Source: Kluyvera intermedia (lineage in GTDB: Bacteria; Pseudomonadota; Gammaproteobacteria; Enterobacterales; Enterobacteriaceae). Taken from it: 64,000 nucleotides of DNA. Where the stretch lies: contig NZ_CP139986.1 in the NCBI RefSeq assembly GCF_034424175.1, forward strand, positions 4,526,001 to 4,590,000, read 5' to 3'. Shown in pieces: positions 1-8,123 of the stretch. Made by a program: the position numbers and the translations under genes. The first letter of the stretch is position 1. Each line of letters starts with the position of its first letter. The notes under the pieces were generated by a model, which did not search any database, was not told the DNA's origin, and saw only the letters and a list, made by a program, of their open reading frames with translations.

Positions 1-440
1 TTTTGGCCGTCGCTGGACTCAAGCGTCTTGAGCTGGATGCCCGCATCCGCCAACCGATGTCACCAGAAGAATCGCTTCCGGCCGTGGGTCAAGGCGCAGT
101 CGGCATTGAATGTCGCCTGGGTGATGAGCAAACTCGCGCACTGCTCGCACCGCTGAACCACGACGAAACCGCCGTTCGCGTGTGCGCCGAGCGCGCCATG
201 AATACGCGCCTGGAAGGCGGCTGTCAGGTTCCTATTGGCAGCTATGCTGAGCTTATCGACGGCGAGTTGTGGCTACGCGCACTGGTTGGTGCGCCGGACG
301 GCAGTGAAACGGTACGCGGCGAACGTCGTGGTAAACCTGAAGACGCCGAACGCATGGGTATTGAGCTGGCCGATGAACTGCTGGATAACGGTGCCCGAGA
401 GATTCTGGCTGCGGTTTACGACGGAGACGCCGCCGTATGA
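1..440 (+). CDS. hemC: Porphobilinogen deaminase, C-terminal part (5' end outside window)
   Basis: Hydroxymethylbilane synthase joins four porphobilinogen molecules into the linear tetrapyrrole of heme and siroheme synthesis, in the cytoplasm. Only about the last 145 codons are present; the frame is open from the first base, so this is a window-edge truncation. The visible part holds the PAVGQGA stretch and the loop EGGCQVPIG, whose cysteine (codon 222-224) is the family's attachment site for the dipyrromethane cofactor. It overlaps hemD by 4 bp (ATGA), as expected in the hemCDXY operon. Identification is by close similarity to E. coli HemC. Confidence 0.97.
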   Translation, partial: LAVAGLKRLELDARIRQPMSPEESLPAVGQGAVGIECRLGDEQTRALLAPLNHDETAVRVCAERAMNTRLEGGCQVPIGSYAELIDGELWLRALVGAPDGSETVRGERRGKPEDAERMGIELADELLDNGAREILAAVYDGDAAV

Positions 441-1177
441 CCATCCTGGTAACCCGCCCCTCTCCACAAGGAGAAGAGTTAGTGAGCCGTTTACGCGCGC
501 TGGGGCGAGTGGCCTGGAGTTTCCCACTGATTGATTTTACCCCCGGCCGAGAGCTGAATACGCTCGGCCAATCGTTGCAGACATTGGGCGACGGGGATTT
601 AATTTTCGCGCTGTCGCAACACGCCGTCAGCTTCGCGCATGCGCAGCTACAGCAACAGCACCTTCGCTGGCCAACCTCGGCACACTATTTTGCGATTGGC
701 CGCACCACGGCATTAGCCCTGCATCAGGTCAACGGTCTCGATGTTCGTTATCCATTAGATCGGGAAATTAGCGAAGTGTTGCTACAATTACCTGAATTGC
801 AAACTATTGCGGGAAAAAAGGCGCTCATCTTGCGTGGTAACGGCGGACGTGAATTGCTCGCTGAAACCCTCACCGCACGGGGTGCCGATGTGACGCTTTG
901 TGAATGTTATCAACGCAGCCCCATCCACTACGATGGCGCGGAAGAAGCGATGCGCTGGCAGTCGCGTGAAGTCACGACGATTGTGGTCACCAGTGGTGAA
1001 ATGTTGCAACAACTGTTGACGCTCATTCCTCTCTGGTACCGGGAAAACTGGCTGCTTAAGTGCCGGTTACTGGTGGTGAGTGAACGCATTGCAAAACTTG
1101 CCCAGGAGATGGGCTGGCAGGATATTCAGGTTGCCGATAGCGCAGACAACGATGCGCTGCTGCGCGCATTACAATAA
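437..1177 (+). CDS. hemD: Uroporphyrinogen-III synthase
   Basis: Cyclises and inverts ring D of hydroxymethylbilane to give uroporphyrinogen III, the branch point to heme, siroheme and cobalamin. The 246 residues match the E. coli length. The N-terminus MTILVTRPSPQGEEL is typical of the family, which is otherwise poorly conserved. The start overlaps the hemC stop by 4 bp, implying translational coupling, and hemX begins 21 bp after the stop. Nothing is truncated. Confidence 0.97.
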   Translation: MTILVTRPSPQGEELVSRLRALGRVAWSFPLIDFTPGRELNTLGQSLQTLGDGDLIFALSQHAVSFAHAQLQQQHLRWPTSAHYFAIGRTTALALHQVNGLDVRYPLDREISEVLLQLPELQTIAGKKALILRGNGGRELLAETLTARGADVTLCECYQRSPIHYDGAEEAMRWQSREVTTIVVTSGEMLQQLLTLIPLWYRENWLLKCRLLVVSERIAKLAQEMGWQDIQVADSADNDALLRALQ

Positions 1178-1198
1178 CTCTCAAAATTGGAAGCCATA

Positions 1199-2401
1199 AT
1201 GACGGAACAAAAAGAAAACTCCGCCGTGGTTGAAGAGTCCAGGGACGCCGTGAACACCACGCCAAAACCCGACACTCGTAAGCCAGAAAATGCTGAGAAA
1301 AAAAATAACGGCGGGAAAACTAGCCTGGTGTTGAGCGCGGTCGCGATCGCCATTGCACTGGCAGCAGGCGTTGGCCTGTACGGCTGGGGCAAACAGCAGG
1401 CCGTCAACCAGTCCTCTACCAGCGATACGCTCGCGAATCAGCTTATTGCGCTGCAAAAAACGCAGGATGCGCAAAAAGAGGCGCTGGAGACCACTCTCAA
1501 ACAGCAGGCGACTCAACTGGAAGAGGCGAAAGCCCAACAGAGTGAACTGGCTAAGCAGCTTGATGAACTCCAGCAAAAGGTTGCCGCTATCTCAGGTACC
1601 GACTCCAAAACCTGGTTGCTCTCGCAGGCTGATTTCCTCGTGAAACTGGCAGGGCGCAAACTGTGGAGCGATCAGGATGCCACCACCGCTGCCGCACTGC
1701 TGAAAAGCGCCGATGCTAGCCTTGCCGATATGAACGATCCCAGTTTAATCGCAGCTCGTCGGGCGATCACTGAAGATATCGCCAGTCTTGCCGCCGTTTC
1801 TCAGGTGGATTACGACGGCATCATTCTTAAGGTGAATCAGTTGGCAAACCAGGTCGATAACCTGCGTCTGGCCGATAACAATACCGATGGTTCACCGATG
1901 GATAACGACGACAGCGAACTGTCTGCATCACTGGGTGAATGGCGCGTTAATCTGCAAAAAAGCTGGCAGAACTTTATGGACAGCTTTATTACCATTCGCC
2001 GCCGTGATGAAACCGCCGTACCGCTGCTGGCGCCAAACCAGGATATCTACCTACGGGAAAATATCCGTTCTCAGCTGTTAGCGGCTGTACAAGCGGTACC
2101 GCGCCATCAGGATGAAACCTACAAGCAGGCGCTGGATAATGTCTCAACATGGGTTCGCGCTTACTACGACACCGATGATGCGGCGACTAAAACGTTCCTG
2201 AATGATATTGAAACGTTGAGCCAGCAGAGCATTTCGATGGACGTCCCAGAAACGCTGGAAAGCCAGCCTATTCTGGAAAAACTGATGCAGACTCGGGTAC
2301 GTAACCTGATGGCGCAACCTGCTATCGCACAACCCGCCGCAGAACAACCTGCTGCCGCGGCGCCTGTGACTGAGCAGCCAGCTGCACCACAAGGAGAATA
2401 A
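1199..2401 (+). CDS. hemX: Inner-membrane protein HemX of the heme operon
   Basis: Protein of 400 residues, third gene of hemCDXY. It has a short charged cytoplasmic head, one membrane segment at about residues 44-62 (rich in Ala, Ile, Leu and Val), a Gln/Glu/Lys-rich coiled coil at about 75-125, and a large domain containing KTWLLSQADFLVKLAGRKLW. The tail is repetitive in Ala, Pro and Gln. It was once called a uroporphyrinogen-III methyltransferase, but I see no SAM-binding motif, and its role is unproven. An ATG four codons upstream (1187) is possible; 1199 was chosen because it aligns with E. coli MTEQ. Confidence 0.94.
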   Translation: MTEQKENSAVVEESRDAVNTTPKPDTRKPENAEKKNNGGKTSLVLSAVAIAIALAAGVGLYGWGKQQAVNQSSTSDTLANQLIALQKTQDAQKEALETTLKQQATQLEEAKAQQSELAKQLDELQQKVAAISGTDSKTWLLSQADFLVKLAGRKLWSDQDATTAAALLKSADASLADMNDPSLIAARRAITEDIASLAAVSQVDYDGIILKVNQLANQVDNLRLADNNTDGSPMDNDDSELSASLGEWRVNLQKSWQNFMDSFITIRRRDETAVPLLAPNQDIYLRENIRSQLLAAVQAVPRHQDETYKQALDNVSTWVRAYYDTDDAATKTFLNDIETLSQQSISMDVPETLESQPILEKLMQTRVRNLMAQPAIAQPAAEQPAAAAPVTEQPAAPQGE

Positions 2402-2404
2402 TCG

Positions 2405-3601
2405 ATGCTGAAAGTTCTCTTACTCTTTGCACTGCTGATAGCAGGCGTAGTGGTCGGTCCGATGGTCGCCGGGCATCAGGGCTATGTGTTGATCCAAACG
2501 GATAATTACAACATCGAAACCAGCGTGACCGGACTCGTCATCATTATGATTTTGCTGATGGTGGTTCTGTTCGCGCTGGAGTGGATCCTGCGCCGTATTT
2601 TCCGCACCAGCGCCCATACGCGTGGCTGGTTCGTCGGGCGTAAACGCCGTCGCGCACGTAAGCAAACCGAGCAAGCGCTGTTGAAGCTGGCGGAAGGCGA
2701 CTATCAGCAGGTAGAAAAGCTGATGTCGAAAAATGCCGATCACGCGGAGCAGCCGGTGGTCAACTATCTGTTGGCAGCCGAAGCGGCGCAGCAGCGTGGT
2801 GATGAAGCTCGTGCTAATCAGCATCTGCAACGCGCAGCGGAAAACGCCGGCAACGATCTGATTCCGGTCGAAATCACCCGTGTTCGCTTACAGCTTGCCC
2901 GCAATGAAAATCATGCGGCACGCCATGGCATTGATAAGCTGCTGGAGATTGCGCCACGTCATCCGGAAGTGCTGCGTTTGGCTGAACAAGCCTATATTCA
3001 GACCGGTGCCTGGAGTTCTCTGCTGGACATTATCCCGTCGATGGCCAAAGCCCAGGTCGGTGATGATGCCCACCGCAACGCGCTGGAGCAGCAAGCGTGG
3101 ATTGGTCTCATGGATCAAGTGCGTGATGATCAGGGTAGCGAAGGTTTACGTGACTGGTGGAAGAATCAGAGCCGTAAAACTCGCCATCAGGTGGCATTGC
3201 AGGTTGCCATCGCCGAACACTTAATTGAATGTGACGATCATGACACCGCCCAGCAGATCATCATCGATGGCCTGAAGCGCCAGTATGACGATCGTCTGGT
3301 GATGCTGATCCCACGTCTGCACACCAACAATCCTGAACAGATGGAAAAACTGCTGCGCCAGCAAATTAAAACGGTGGGCGATCGTCCACTGTTATGGAGC
3401 ACGCTGGGCCAGTCGCTGATGAAACACGGTGAATGGCAGGAAGCGAGTCTCGCTTTCCGCGCCGCTCTTAAGCAGCGCCCGGATGCCTTCGATTATGCCT
3501 GGCTTGCCGACGTGCTCGACCGTCTGAAACAGCCGGAAGAGGCCGCGACAATGCGCCGTGAAGGGCTAATGCTAACGTTGCAAAATAACCCGCAAGCGTA
3601 A
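2405..3601 (+). CDS. hemY: HemY, membrane-anchored TPR protein
   Basis: 398 residues, the same length as E. coli HemY, starting 3 bp after hemX. Two N-terminal membrane segments (about residues 1-20 and 40-60) are followed by a basic stretch (GRKRRRARKQ) and then a helical region with tetratricopeptide character (for example ALLKLAEGDYQQVEKL and SLAFRAALKQRPDAFDYAWL). It is thought to scaffold late heme-synthesis enzymes. It is not the oxygen-dependent protoporphyrinogen oxidase also called HemY in Bacillus. A terminator follows at once. Confidence 0.95.
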   Translation: MLKVLLLFALLIAGVVVGPMVAGHQGYVLIQTDNYNIETSVTGLVIIMILLMVVLFALEWILRRIFRTSAHTRGWFVGRKRRRARKQTEQALLKLAEGDYQQVEKLMSKNADHAEQPVVNYLLAAEAAQQRGDEARANQHLQRAAENAGNDLIPVEITRVRLQLARNENHAARHGIDKLLEIAPRHPEVLRLAEQAYIQTGAWSSLLDIIPSMAKAQVGDDAHRNALEQQAWIGLMDQVRDDQGSEGLRDWWKNQSRKTRHQVALQVAIAEHLIECDDHDTAQQIIIDGLKRQYDDRLVMLIPRLHTNNPEQMEKLLRQQIKTVGDRPLLWSTLGQSLMKHGEWQEASLAFRAALKQRPDAFDYAWLADVLDRLKQPEEAATMRREGLMLTLQNNPQA

Positions 3602-3616
3602 AGCTGGGGTTTTCAA

Positions 3617-3642
3617 AAAGGGACCGGGAGGTCCCTTTTTTT
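3617..3642 (+). terminator. Intrinsic terminator of the hem operon
   Basis: A GGGACC stem with a GGGA loop and GGTCCC, flanked by A/T extensions and followed by seven T residues. It lies 16 bp after the hemY stop and closes hemCDXY. Confidence 0.9.
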
Positions 3643-3678
3643 ATGGCTTCAGGCAGTACAGAGTCTCTGTTCAGGCAT

Positions 3679-3883
3679 AAAAAAACGCCTGCTCGTATTC
3701 GGAGCAGGCGTTAAACAGGTTTAATTCGACAACATATTGGTGCTTCACTCAACGTAATGTCCATGGTGTCTGATGAGGCGAAAGCGACATCTGTCAGTGG
3801 ACGATAAGCACCGTAAACGGCTCTGCGTCATTCCTGGGTTTATGAGGCCAAAGGCGAACATAAGAGATGGAATGAGCATCTAC
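3679..3883 (-). ncRNA. glmZ: Small RNA GlmZ
   Basis: The minus strand here reads closely like E. coli GlmZ (SraJ). It begins GTAGATGCTCATTCCATC at 3883, includes GCCGTTTACGGTGCTTATCG and GTTGAGTGAAGCACC, and ends in a GC-rich hairpin (CGCCTGCTCC to GAGCAGGCG) with a T run. About 205 nt, near the 207 nt of E. coli, and in the same place between hemY and aslA. GlmZ is an Hfq-dependent activator of glmS translation, controlled by RapZ/RNase E cleavage and by its decoy GlmY. A sigma70 -10 (CATAAT, 3891-3896) sits 7 bp upstream. The segment just before the terminator differs most from E. coli. I saw no clear sigma54 site. Confidence 0.92.
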
Positions 3884-3899
3884 GCGGCGCATTATGTCA

Positions 3900-4325
3900 C
3901 AGGATCCTAAGGGAAGACACCTCCCGTTACATAAAAATAATCAGGTCAAGTGCTAGCATGATACGCAGGGAAAAATCGGCTGATGGGAACACACATTTTT
4001 CCCATCTAAAACTGATATTCTGCCTAAAACAAATATATGATAAATAAAAAATAGAGATGTTTAAATTTTATTCATTTACTAATTTTATATTTAAAGATGA
4101 AGTAACAATTTAGAATACAGTTGGCCTCGCATCTCTTCCCTCCTTTTATTTACAGCATAAAAATATCAGGTATAAGATTCTGAGCACGACAAGATATGGC
4201 GCTGCTCACACCATAAATATATTCATAAGTATTATGCAGTTATAGCATTCATCAATCACCGAGCGGCTCCGAGACCACAGCACTGCTATTTATCGAATAT
4301 ATATATGTATTATGGAGAATCTATA
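3900..4325. other. AT-rich intergenic region upstream of aslA
   Basis: About 420 bp with no plausible gene. From about 4010 it is much richer in A and T than its surroundings, with runs such as AAATATATGATAAATAAAAAATAG and a TATATATATG tract just before aslA (parts quoted only). It must carry the aslA promoter. The composition would suit H-NS binding, which is an inference. Confidence 0.6.
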
Positions 4326-5978
4326 ATGGATTTATCATTTCCTCGAAAGCTGCTCGCGCTTGCCGTTATTACCGCGCTTCCCGCACTCGCTAATGCCGCG
4401 GATACACCTGCAGTGGCGACGGTTAAACCAGGTTATTCCGGTTACGATCATCCCAATCAGTATTTAGTAAAACCGACCACCAGCATCGCCGATAATATGA
4501 TGCCGGTAATAATGCATCCCGAGCAGAATAAAGAAACCCAGCAGAAGCTGGCGGAGATAGAGAAAAAAACCGGCAAGAAACCGAACGTCATCATTTTCAT
4601 ACTCGATGATGTAGGCTGGATGGATGTCGGTTTCAACGGTGGCGGCGTCGCAGTCGGTAATCCGACCCCCGATATCGATGCGGTCGCCAGTCAGGGTCTG
4701 ATTCTCACCTCCGCCTATTCACAGCCAAGCTCCTCCCCTACTCGTGCGACCATATTGACCGGACAATATTCCGTTCACCACGGTATTCTGATGCCGCCAA
4801 TGTACGGCATGCCAGGCGGGCTGGAAGGGTTAACAACGTTACCACAGCTGCTGCACGATCAAGGGTATGTGACTCAGGCTATCGGTAAATGGCACATGGG
4901 CGAGAACGAAGGTTCACAGCCGCAGAATGTGGGCTTTGATGACTTCCGTGGCTTCAACTCCGTCTCTGATATGTATACCGAATGGCGCGACGTTCACGTG
5001 AACCCGGAAGTAGCGCTTAGCCCTGCCCGCTCCGAGTACATCAAAAATTTGCCGTTTAGCAAAGATGATGTTCATGCGGTACGCGGTGGCAAGCAAGAAG
5101 CCATTGCGGATATCACGCCGAAATATATGGAAGACCTCGACCAGCGCTGGATGCAATACGGCGTCGATTTCCTCAATAAGATGACGAAAAACGATAAGCC
5201 ATTCTTCCTGTATTACGGCACGCGCGGCTGTCACTTCGATAACTATCCGAACGCCAAATATGCGGGTAGCTCACCGGCGCGCACTTCCTACAGCGATTGC
5301 ATGGTCGAAATGAACGATATCTTCGGCAACCTGTATAAAACGCTGGAGAAAAACGGTCAGCTTGATAACACGCTGATTGTCTTTACCTCCGATAATGGCC
5401 CAGAAGCGGAAGTTCCGCCACACGGTCGCACGCCATTCCGTGGCGCGAAAGGATCGACCTGGGAAGGCGGCGTGCGTGTGCCAACATTCGTTTACTGGAA
5501 AGGGATGATCCAGTCGCGTAAATCTGACGGCATTGTCGATCTGGCGGATCTGTTCCCAACGGCGCTGGCTCTGGCCGGTAAGCCGGGCGCAGAAGTGTCA
5601 AAACTGGTGCCGAATACCACCTTTATCGACGGTATCGATCAGTCTTCATTCTTTATCGGCACTAACGGCCAGTCTAACCGTAAGGCGGAGCACTACTTCC
5701 TGAACGGTCAGCTCTCGGCGGTGCGTATTGATGAGTTCAAGTATCACATGCTGATTCAACAGCCATATGCGTTTACGCAGAGTGGCTATCAGGGCGGTTT
5801 CACGGGTGCGGTGATGCCAACAGCAGGCACCATGATCTTTAACCTGTATACAGACCCACAGGAAAGCGAATCTGTGGGTGTGCGTCATATACCGATGGGC
5901 GTGCCGCTACAGACTGAAGTTCATGACTACATGAAAATCCTGCAGAAATACCCACCGAAGGTACAAATCAAACTGTAA
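4326..5978 (+). CDS. aslA: Periplasmic serine-type sulfatase (arylsulfatase AslA)
   Basis: 550-residue hydrolase of sulfate esters, alkaline phosphatase fold. A signal peptide (residues 1-24, ending LANA) implies periplasmic location. Residues 94-95 (DD) are predicted metal ligands. The active-site motif is S136-S-P-T-R140, that is Ser-X-Pro-X-Arg, so the formylglycine would be made from serine, not cysteine. Such sulfatases need an anaerobic radical-SAM maturase, and aslB lies just downstream in convergent orientation. Start 4326 was chosen over 4305 because it follows a GGAG ribosome site and begins directly with the signal peptide. Natural substrate unknown. Confidence 0.95.
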   Translation: MDLSFPRKLLALAVITALPALANAADTPAVATVKPGYSGYDHPNQYLVKPTTSIADNMMPVIMHPEQNKETQQKLAEIEKKTGKKPNVIIFILDDVGWMDVGFNGGGVAVGNPTPDIDAVASQGLILTSAYSQPSSSPTRATILTGQYSVHHGILMPPMYGMPGGLEGLTTLPQLLHDQGYVTQAIGKWHMGENEGSQPQNVGFDDFRGFNSVSDMYTEWRDVHVNPEVALSPARSEYIKNLPFSKDDVHAVRGGKQEAIADITPKYMEDLDQRWMQYGVDFLNKMTKNDKPFFLYYGTRGCHFDNYPNAKYAGSSPARTSYSDCMVEMNDIFGNLYKTLEKNGQLDNTLIVFTSDNGPEAEVPPHGRTPFRGAKGSTWEGGVRVPTFVYWKGMIQSRKSDGIVDLADLFPTALALAGKPGAEVSKLVPNTTFIDGIDQSSFFIGTNGQSNRKAEHYFLNGQLSAVRIDEFKYHMLIQQPYAFTQSGYQGGFTGAVMPTAGTMIFNLYTDPQESESVGVRHIPMGVPLQTEVHDYMKILQKYPPKVQIKL

Positions 5979-5987
5979 ATCTTCTCG

Positions 5988-6015
5988 CCCACTTCCTTAT
6001 TGGAAGTGGGTTTTT
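5988..6015 (+). terminator. Terminator of aslA
   Basis: CCCACTTCC, loop TTATT, GGAAGTGGG, then TTTTT, just after the aslA stop and before the aslB stop on the other strand. The minus-strand reading lacks a T run, so it serves aslA. Confidence 0.88.
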
Positions 6016-6016
6016 C

Positions 6017-7252
6017 TTATTTGCTAACCTTCACCAGATTGGCCCGCATAATATCGCTAGCCGGACGCCCGCTTGCCAGCAGATCGGCCATGGCTTTCAG
6101 ATACGGCGGCAGGTGACGGAAATAGCGCTGGAACCCGGCACACAGATAGTGCAATCCCGGTTCACCGGATGCCGTCGGCATAAATCGTTGCTTCGGACAG
6201 CCGCCCCAGCAGGCTTTCAACACCTGACACTCACGACACTGCGTAGGTAAATGCGTGTACTTGTCTTTACCAAACTGTTCCTGCGCTGGGGAGTCAACCA
6301 TGCTGGCAAAAGTATCGTGGTGCAAATTACCAAGCTGATACTCAGGGTAAACATAATGGTCGCAAGCGTAGACGTCACCGTTATGCTCCACGGCCAGCGA
6401 GCGTCCACAGGTTGGCTGATGATGGCAAACCACGCCTGGCGCACCGACAAAGCTGGCGAAAGCCCACTCAATGTTCATCACGAAAACGCGCCCTACGTCA
6501 CGTTGGATCCATCGGTCAAATACCGTCACCAGAAAATCGCCATAATCCTCAGGATGTACCGACCACTCGGTCAAGGTGCCTTTCATTTCACCCGGCGCAT
6601 GAAGCGTCAGCCCGGCCTGTGCGGCACGCTCATCTGCCAGACGTTCAACAACGGGGATAAACTGGATGAACTCAACGCCCGCCTCGCATAAAAAATCATA
6701 CACCAGAAGAGGTTCACGCGCGCTGGTACGGTTAACGCAGGCCAGCACGTTGTAGTTAACGCGATGCTTTTGCAGCAGGGTTAGCGCGCGCATCACCAGT
6801 TTATGCGTCGGGCGACCGCCTTTCGTCACGCGATACTGATTATGGATCTCCGCAGGGCCATCCAGAGAAAGTCCGACCAGAAACTGCTGCTGCGCCAGAA
6901 AGGCACACCACTTATCATCCAGCAGCACGCCGTTGGTCTGAAAGCTGTTAGCGATCCGCCGACCCTCGCCATATTTTTGTTGCAGGGCAACGGCGCGACG
7001 ATAGAAATCGAGACCCAGCAAAGTGGGTTCACCGCCCTGCCAGGTAAAGGCAATCTCATCTTGCGGCTCGCTGGCAGCAATGTAGTGACGAACGTAGGCT
7101 TCCAGCGTGGCATCATCCATACGCAGCGTCGGACGAGTGGAATACAGGGCGTGTTTTTCGAGGTAAAAGCAGTAGGTGCAGTTCAGATTACACTCTGACC
7201 CGCTTGGTTTGGCCATCGCGTGAAACGCTCGCGTCGGTACCTGTTGCAGCAT
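6017..7252 (-). CDS. aslB: Anaerobic sulfatase-maturating enzyme, radical SAM (AslB)
   Basis: 411 residues. The radical-SAM cluster motif is C21-X3-C25-X2-C28. Further cysteines near the C-terminus (CGR, CDHYVYP, CRECQVLKACWGGCP, CAGF) form the SPASM domain with two auxiliary Fe-S clusters. The enzyme oxidises an active-site serine or cysteine of sulfatases to formylglycine; its likely client is the neighbouring serine-type AslA. Start 7252 follows GGAAGGAG, gives the E. coli length, and avoids the unlikely 23-residue extension to 7321. Confidence 0.95.
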   Translation of the reverse strand: MLQQVPTRAFHAMAKPSGSECNLNCTYCFYLEKHALYSTRPTLRMDDATLEAYVRHYIAASEPQDEIAFTWQGGEPTLLGLDFYRRAVALQQKYGEGRRIANSFQTNGVLLDDKWCAFLAQQQFLVGLSLDGPAEIHNQYRVTKGGRPTHKLVMRALTLLQKHRVNYNVLACVNRTSAREPLLVYDFLCEAGVEFIQFIPVVERLADERAAQAGLTLHAPGEMKGTLTEWSVHPEDYGDFLVTVFDRWIQRDVGRVFVMNIEWAFASFVGAPGVVCHHQPTCGRSLAVEHNGDVYACDHYVYPEYQLGNLHHDTFASMVDSPAQEQFGKDKYTHLPTQCRECQVLKACWGGCPKQRFMPTASGEPGLHYLCAGFQRYFRHLPPYLKAMADLLASGRPASDIMRANLVKVSK

Positions 7253-7366
7253 GTTCACTCCTTCCTGAGCAAAATGGTATCCATAAGGAAGAAGGGATAG
7301 TACTGCGGTGAAGAAAAGCAAAAGAGGCGTTTATTGCGGCGTGAGGTGAGCAGGATTACAGAAAAC

Positions 7367-7390
7367 AAAAAACCCCGCCGAAGCGGGGTT
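7367..7390 (-). terminator. Terminator of the argX-hisR-leuT-proM tRNA operon
   Basis: Minus strand: AACCCCGC, loop TTCG, GCGGGGTT, then a T-rich run. It follows the distal tRNA-Pro copy by 6 bp. Confidence 0.9.
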
Positions 7391-7396
7391 CAAAAT

Positions 7397-7473
7397 TGGT
7401 CGGCGAGAGAGGATTCGAACCTCCGACCCACTGGTCCCAAACCAGTTGCGCTACCAAGCTGCGCTACTCGCCG
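7397..7473 (-). tRNA. proM: tRNA-Pro(TGG), distal copy
   Basis: 77-nt cloverleaf with encoded CCA and anticodon TGG, last gene of the tRNA operon. The sequence is identical base for base to the copy at 7573-7649, 176 bp away. Confidence 0.97.
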
Positions 7474-7542
7474 AAATACTGCGGTACTGCTTTTTGAATT
7501 TTGAGTTCAATTCGTTTTTTCGTAAACGGAATGTCCGTAAAC

Positions 7543-7566
7543 AAAAAACCCTGCCTGAGCAGGATT
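7543..7566 (-). terminator. Decayed terminator-like hairpin between the two proM copies
   Basis: Same place relative to the upstream proM as the true terminator has to the downstream copy: an arm pairing CCTGC with GCAGG, with a C/A mismatch, and T residues on the minus strand. It looks like the original terminator duplicated with the tRNA and then weakened, which would let transcription reach the second copy. Confidence 0.6.
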
Positions 7567-7572
7567 CAAAAT

Positions 7573-7649
7573 TGGTCGGCGAGAGAGGATTCGAACCTCC
7601 GACCCACTGGTCCCAAACCAGTTGCGCTACCAAGCTGCGCTACTCGCCG
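7573..7649 (-). tRNA. proM: tRNA-Pro(TGG), proximal copy
   Basis: 77-nt tRNA with CCA and anticodon TGG. Holds the usual proM position after leuT; the identical second copy follows downstream. Confidence 0.97.
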
Positions 7650-7699
7650 AAATTTTGCTTTACTGCTTTTTGAACGCTACGTTCAATTCGTTAAAGTCG

Positions 7700-7786
7700 T
7701 GGTGCGAAGGGAGGGACTTGAACCCTCACGTCCGTAAGAACACTAACACCTGAAGCTAGCGCGTCTACCAATTCCGCCACCATCGC
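7700..7786 (-). tRNA. leuT: tRNA-Leu(CAG)
   Basis: 87-nt class II tRNA with a long variable arm, anticodon CAG and encoded CCA. Third gene of the operon, as in E. coli. Confidence 0.97.
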
Positions 7787-7809
7787 ATGTTCACAACTTT
7801 ATCAAATAA

Positions 7810-7886
7810 TGGGGTGGCTAATGGGATTCGAACCCACGACAACTGGAATCACAATCCAGGGCTCTACCAACTGAGCTATAGCCACC
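7810..7886 (-). tRNA. hisR: tRNA-His(GTG)
   Basis: 77-nt tRNA with encoded CCA and the extra 5' G typical of tRNA-His. Anticodon GTG lies in GGATTGTGATTCC. Nearly identical to E. coli hisR. Confidence 0.97.
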
Positions 7887-7944
7887 ACTACTTAATTCTT
7901 TCTACGCGGTCTTTAAAACCACCGCAGCTCCAGCACCGGGTAAA

Positions 7945-8021
<77 letters not shown>

Positions 8022-8042
8022 TTAGCGCCGTTGCGGGGTCGG

Positions 8043-8071
8043 ATATTACGGACTTCCTACCCCGCTGTCTA
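8043..8071 (-). promoter_or_regulatory. Promoter of the argX tRNA operon
   Basis: Minus strand TAGACA, 17 bp, TAATAT, followed by the GC-rich discriminator CCGACCCCGC. Such a discriminator is typical of stable-RNA promoters under stringent (ppGpp) control. Confidence 0.82.
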
Positions 8072-8123
8072 GTGCCTTTTTAAAGAAAATTATCGTTTGC
8101 TCATGCTTTGCGCATTTTGTCGC

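Noticed and set aside
3884..3960. Possible sigma54 promoter for glmZ
   Set aside because: No GG/GC pair with -24/-12 spacing could be made out; only a sigma70 -10 is clear.
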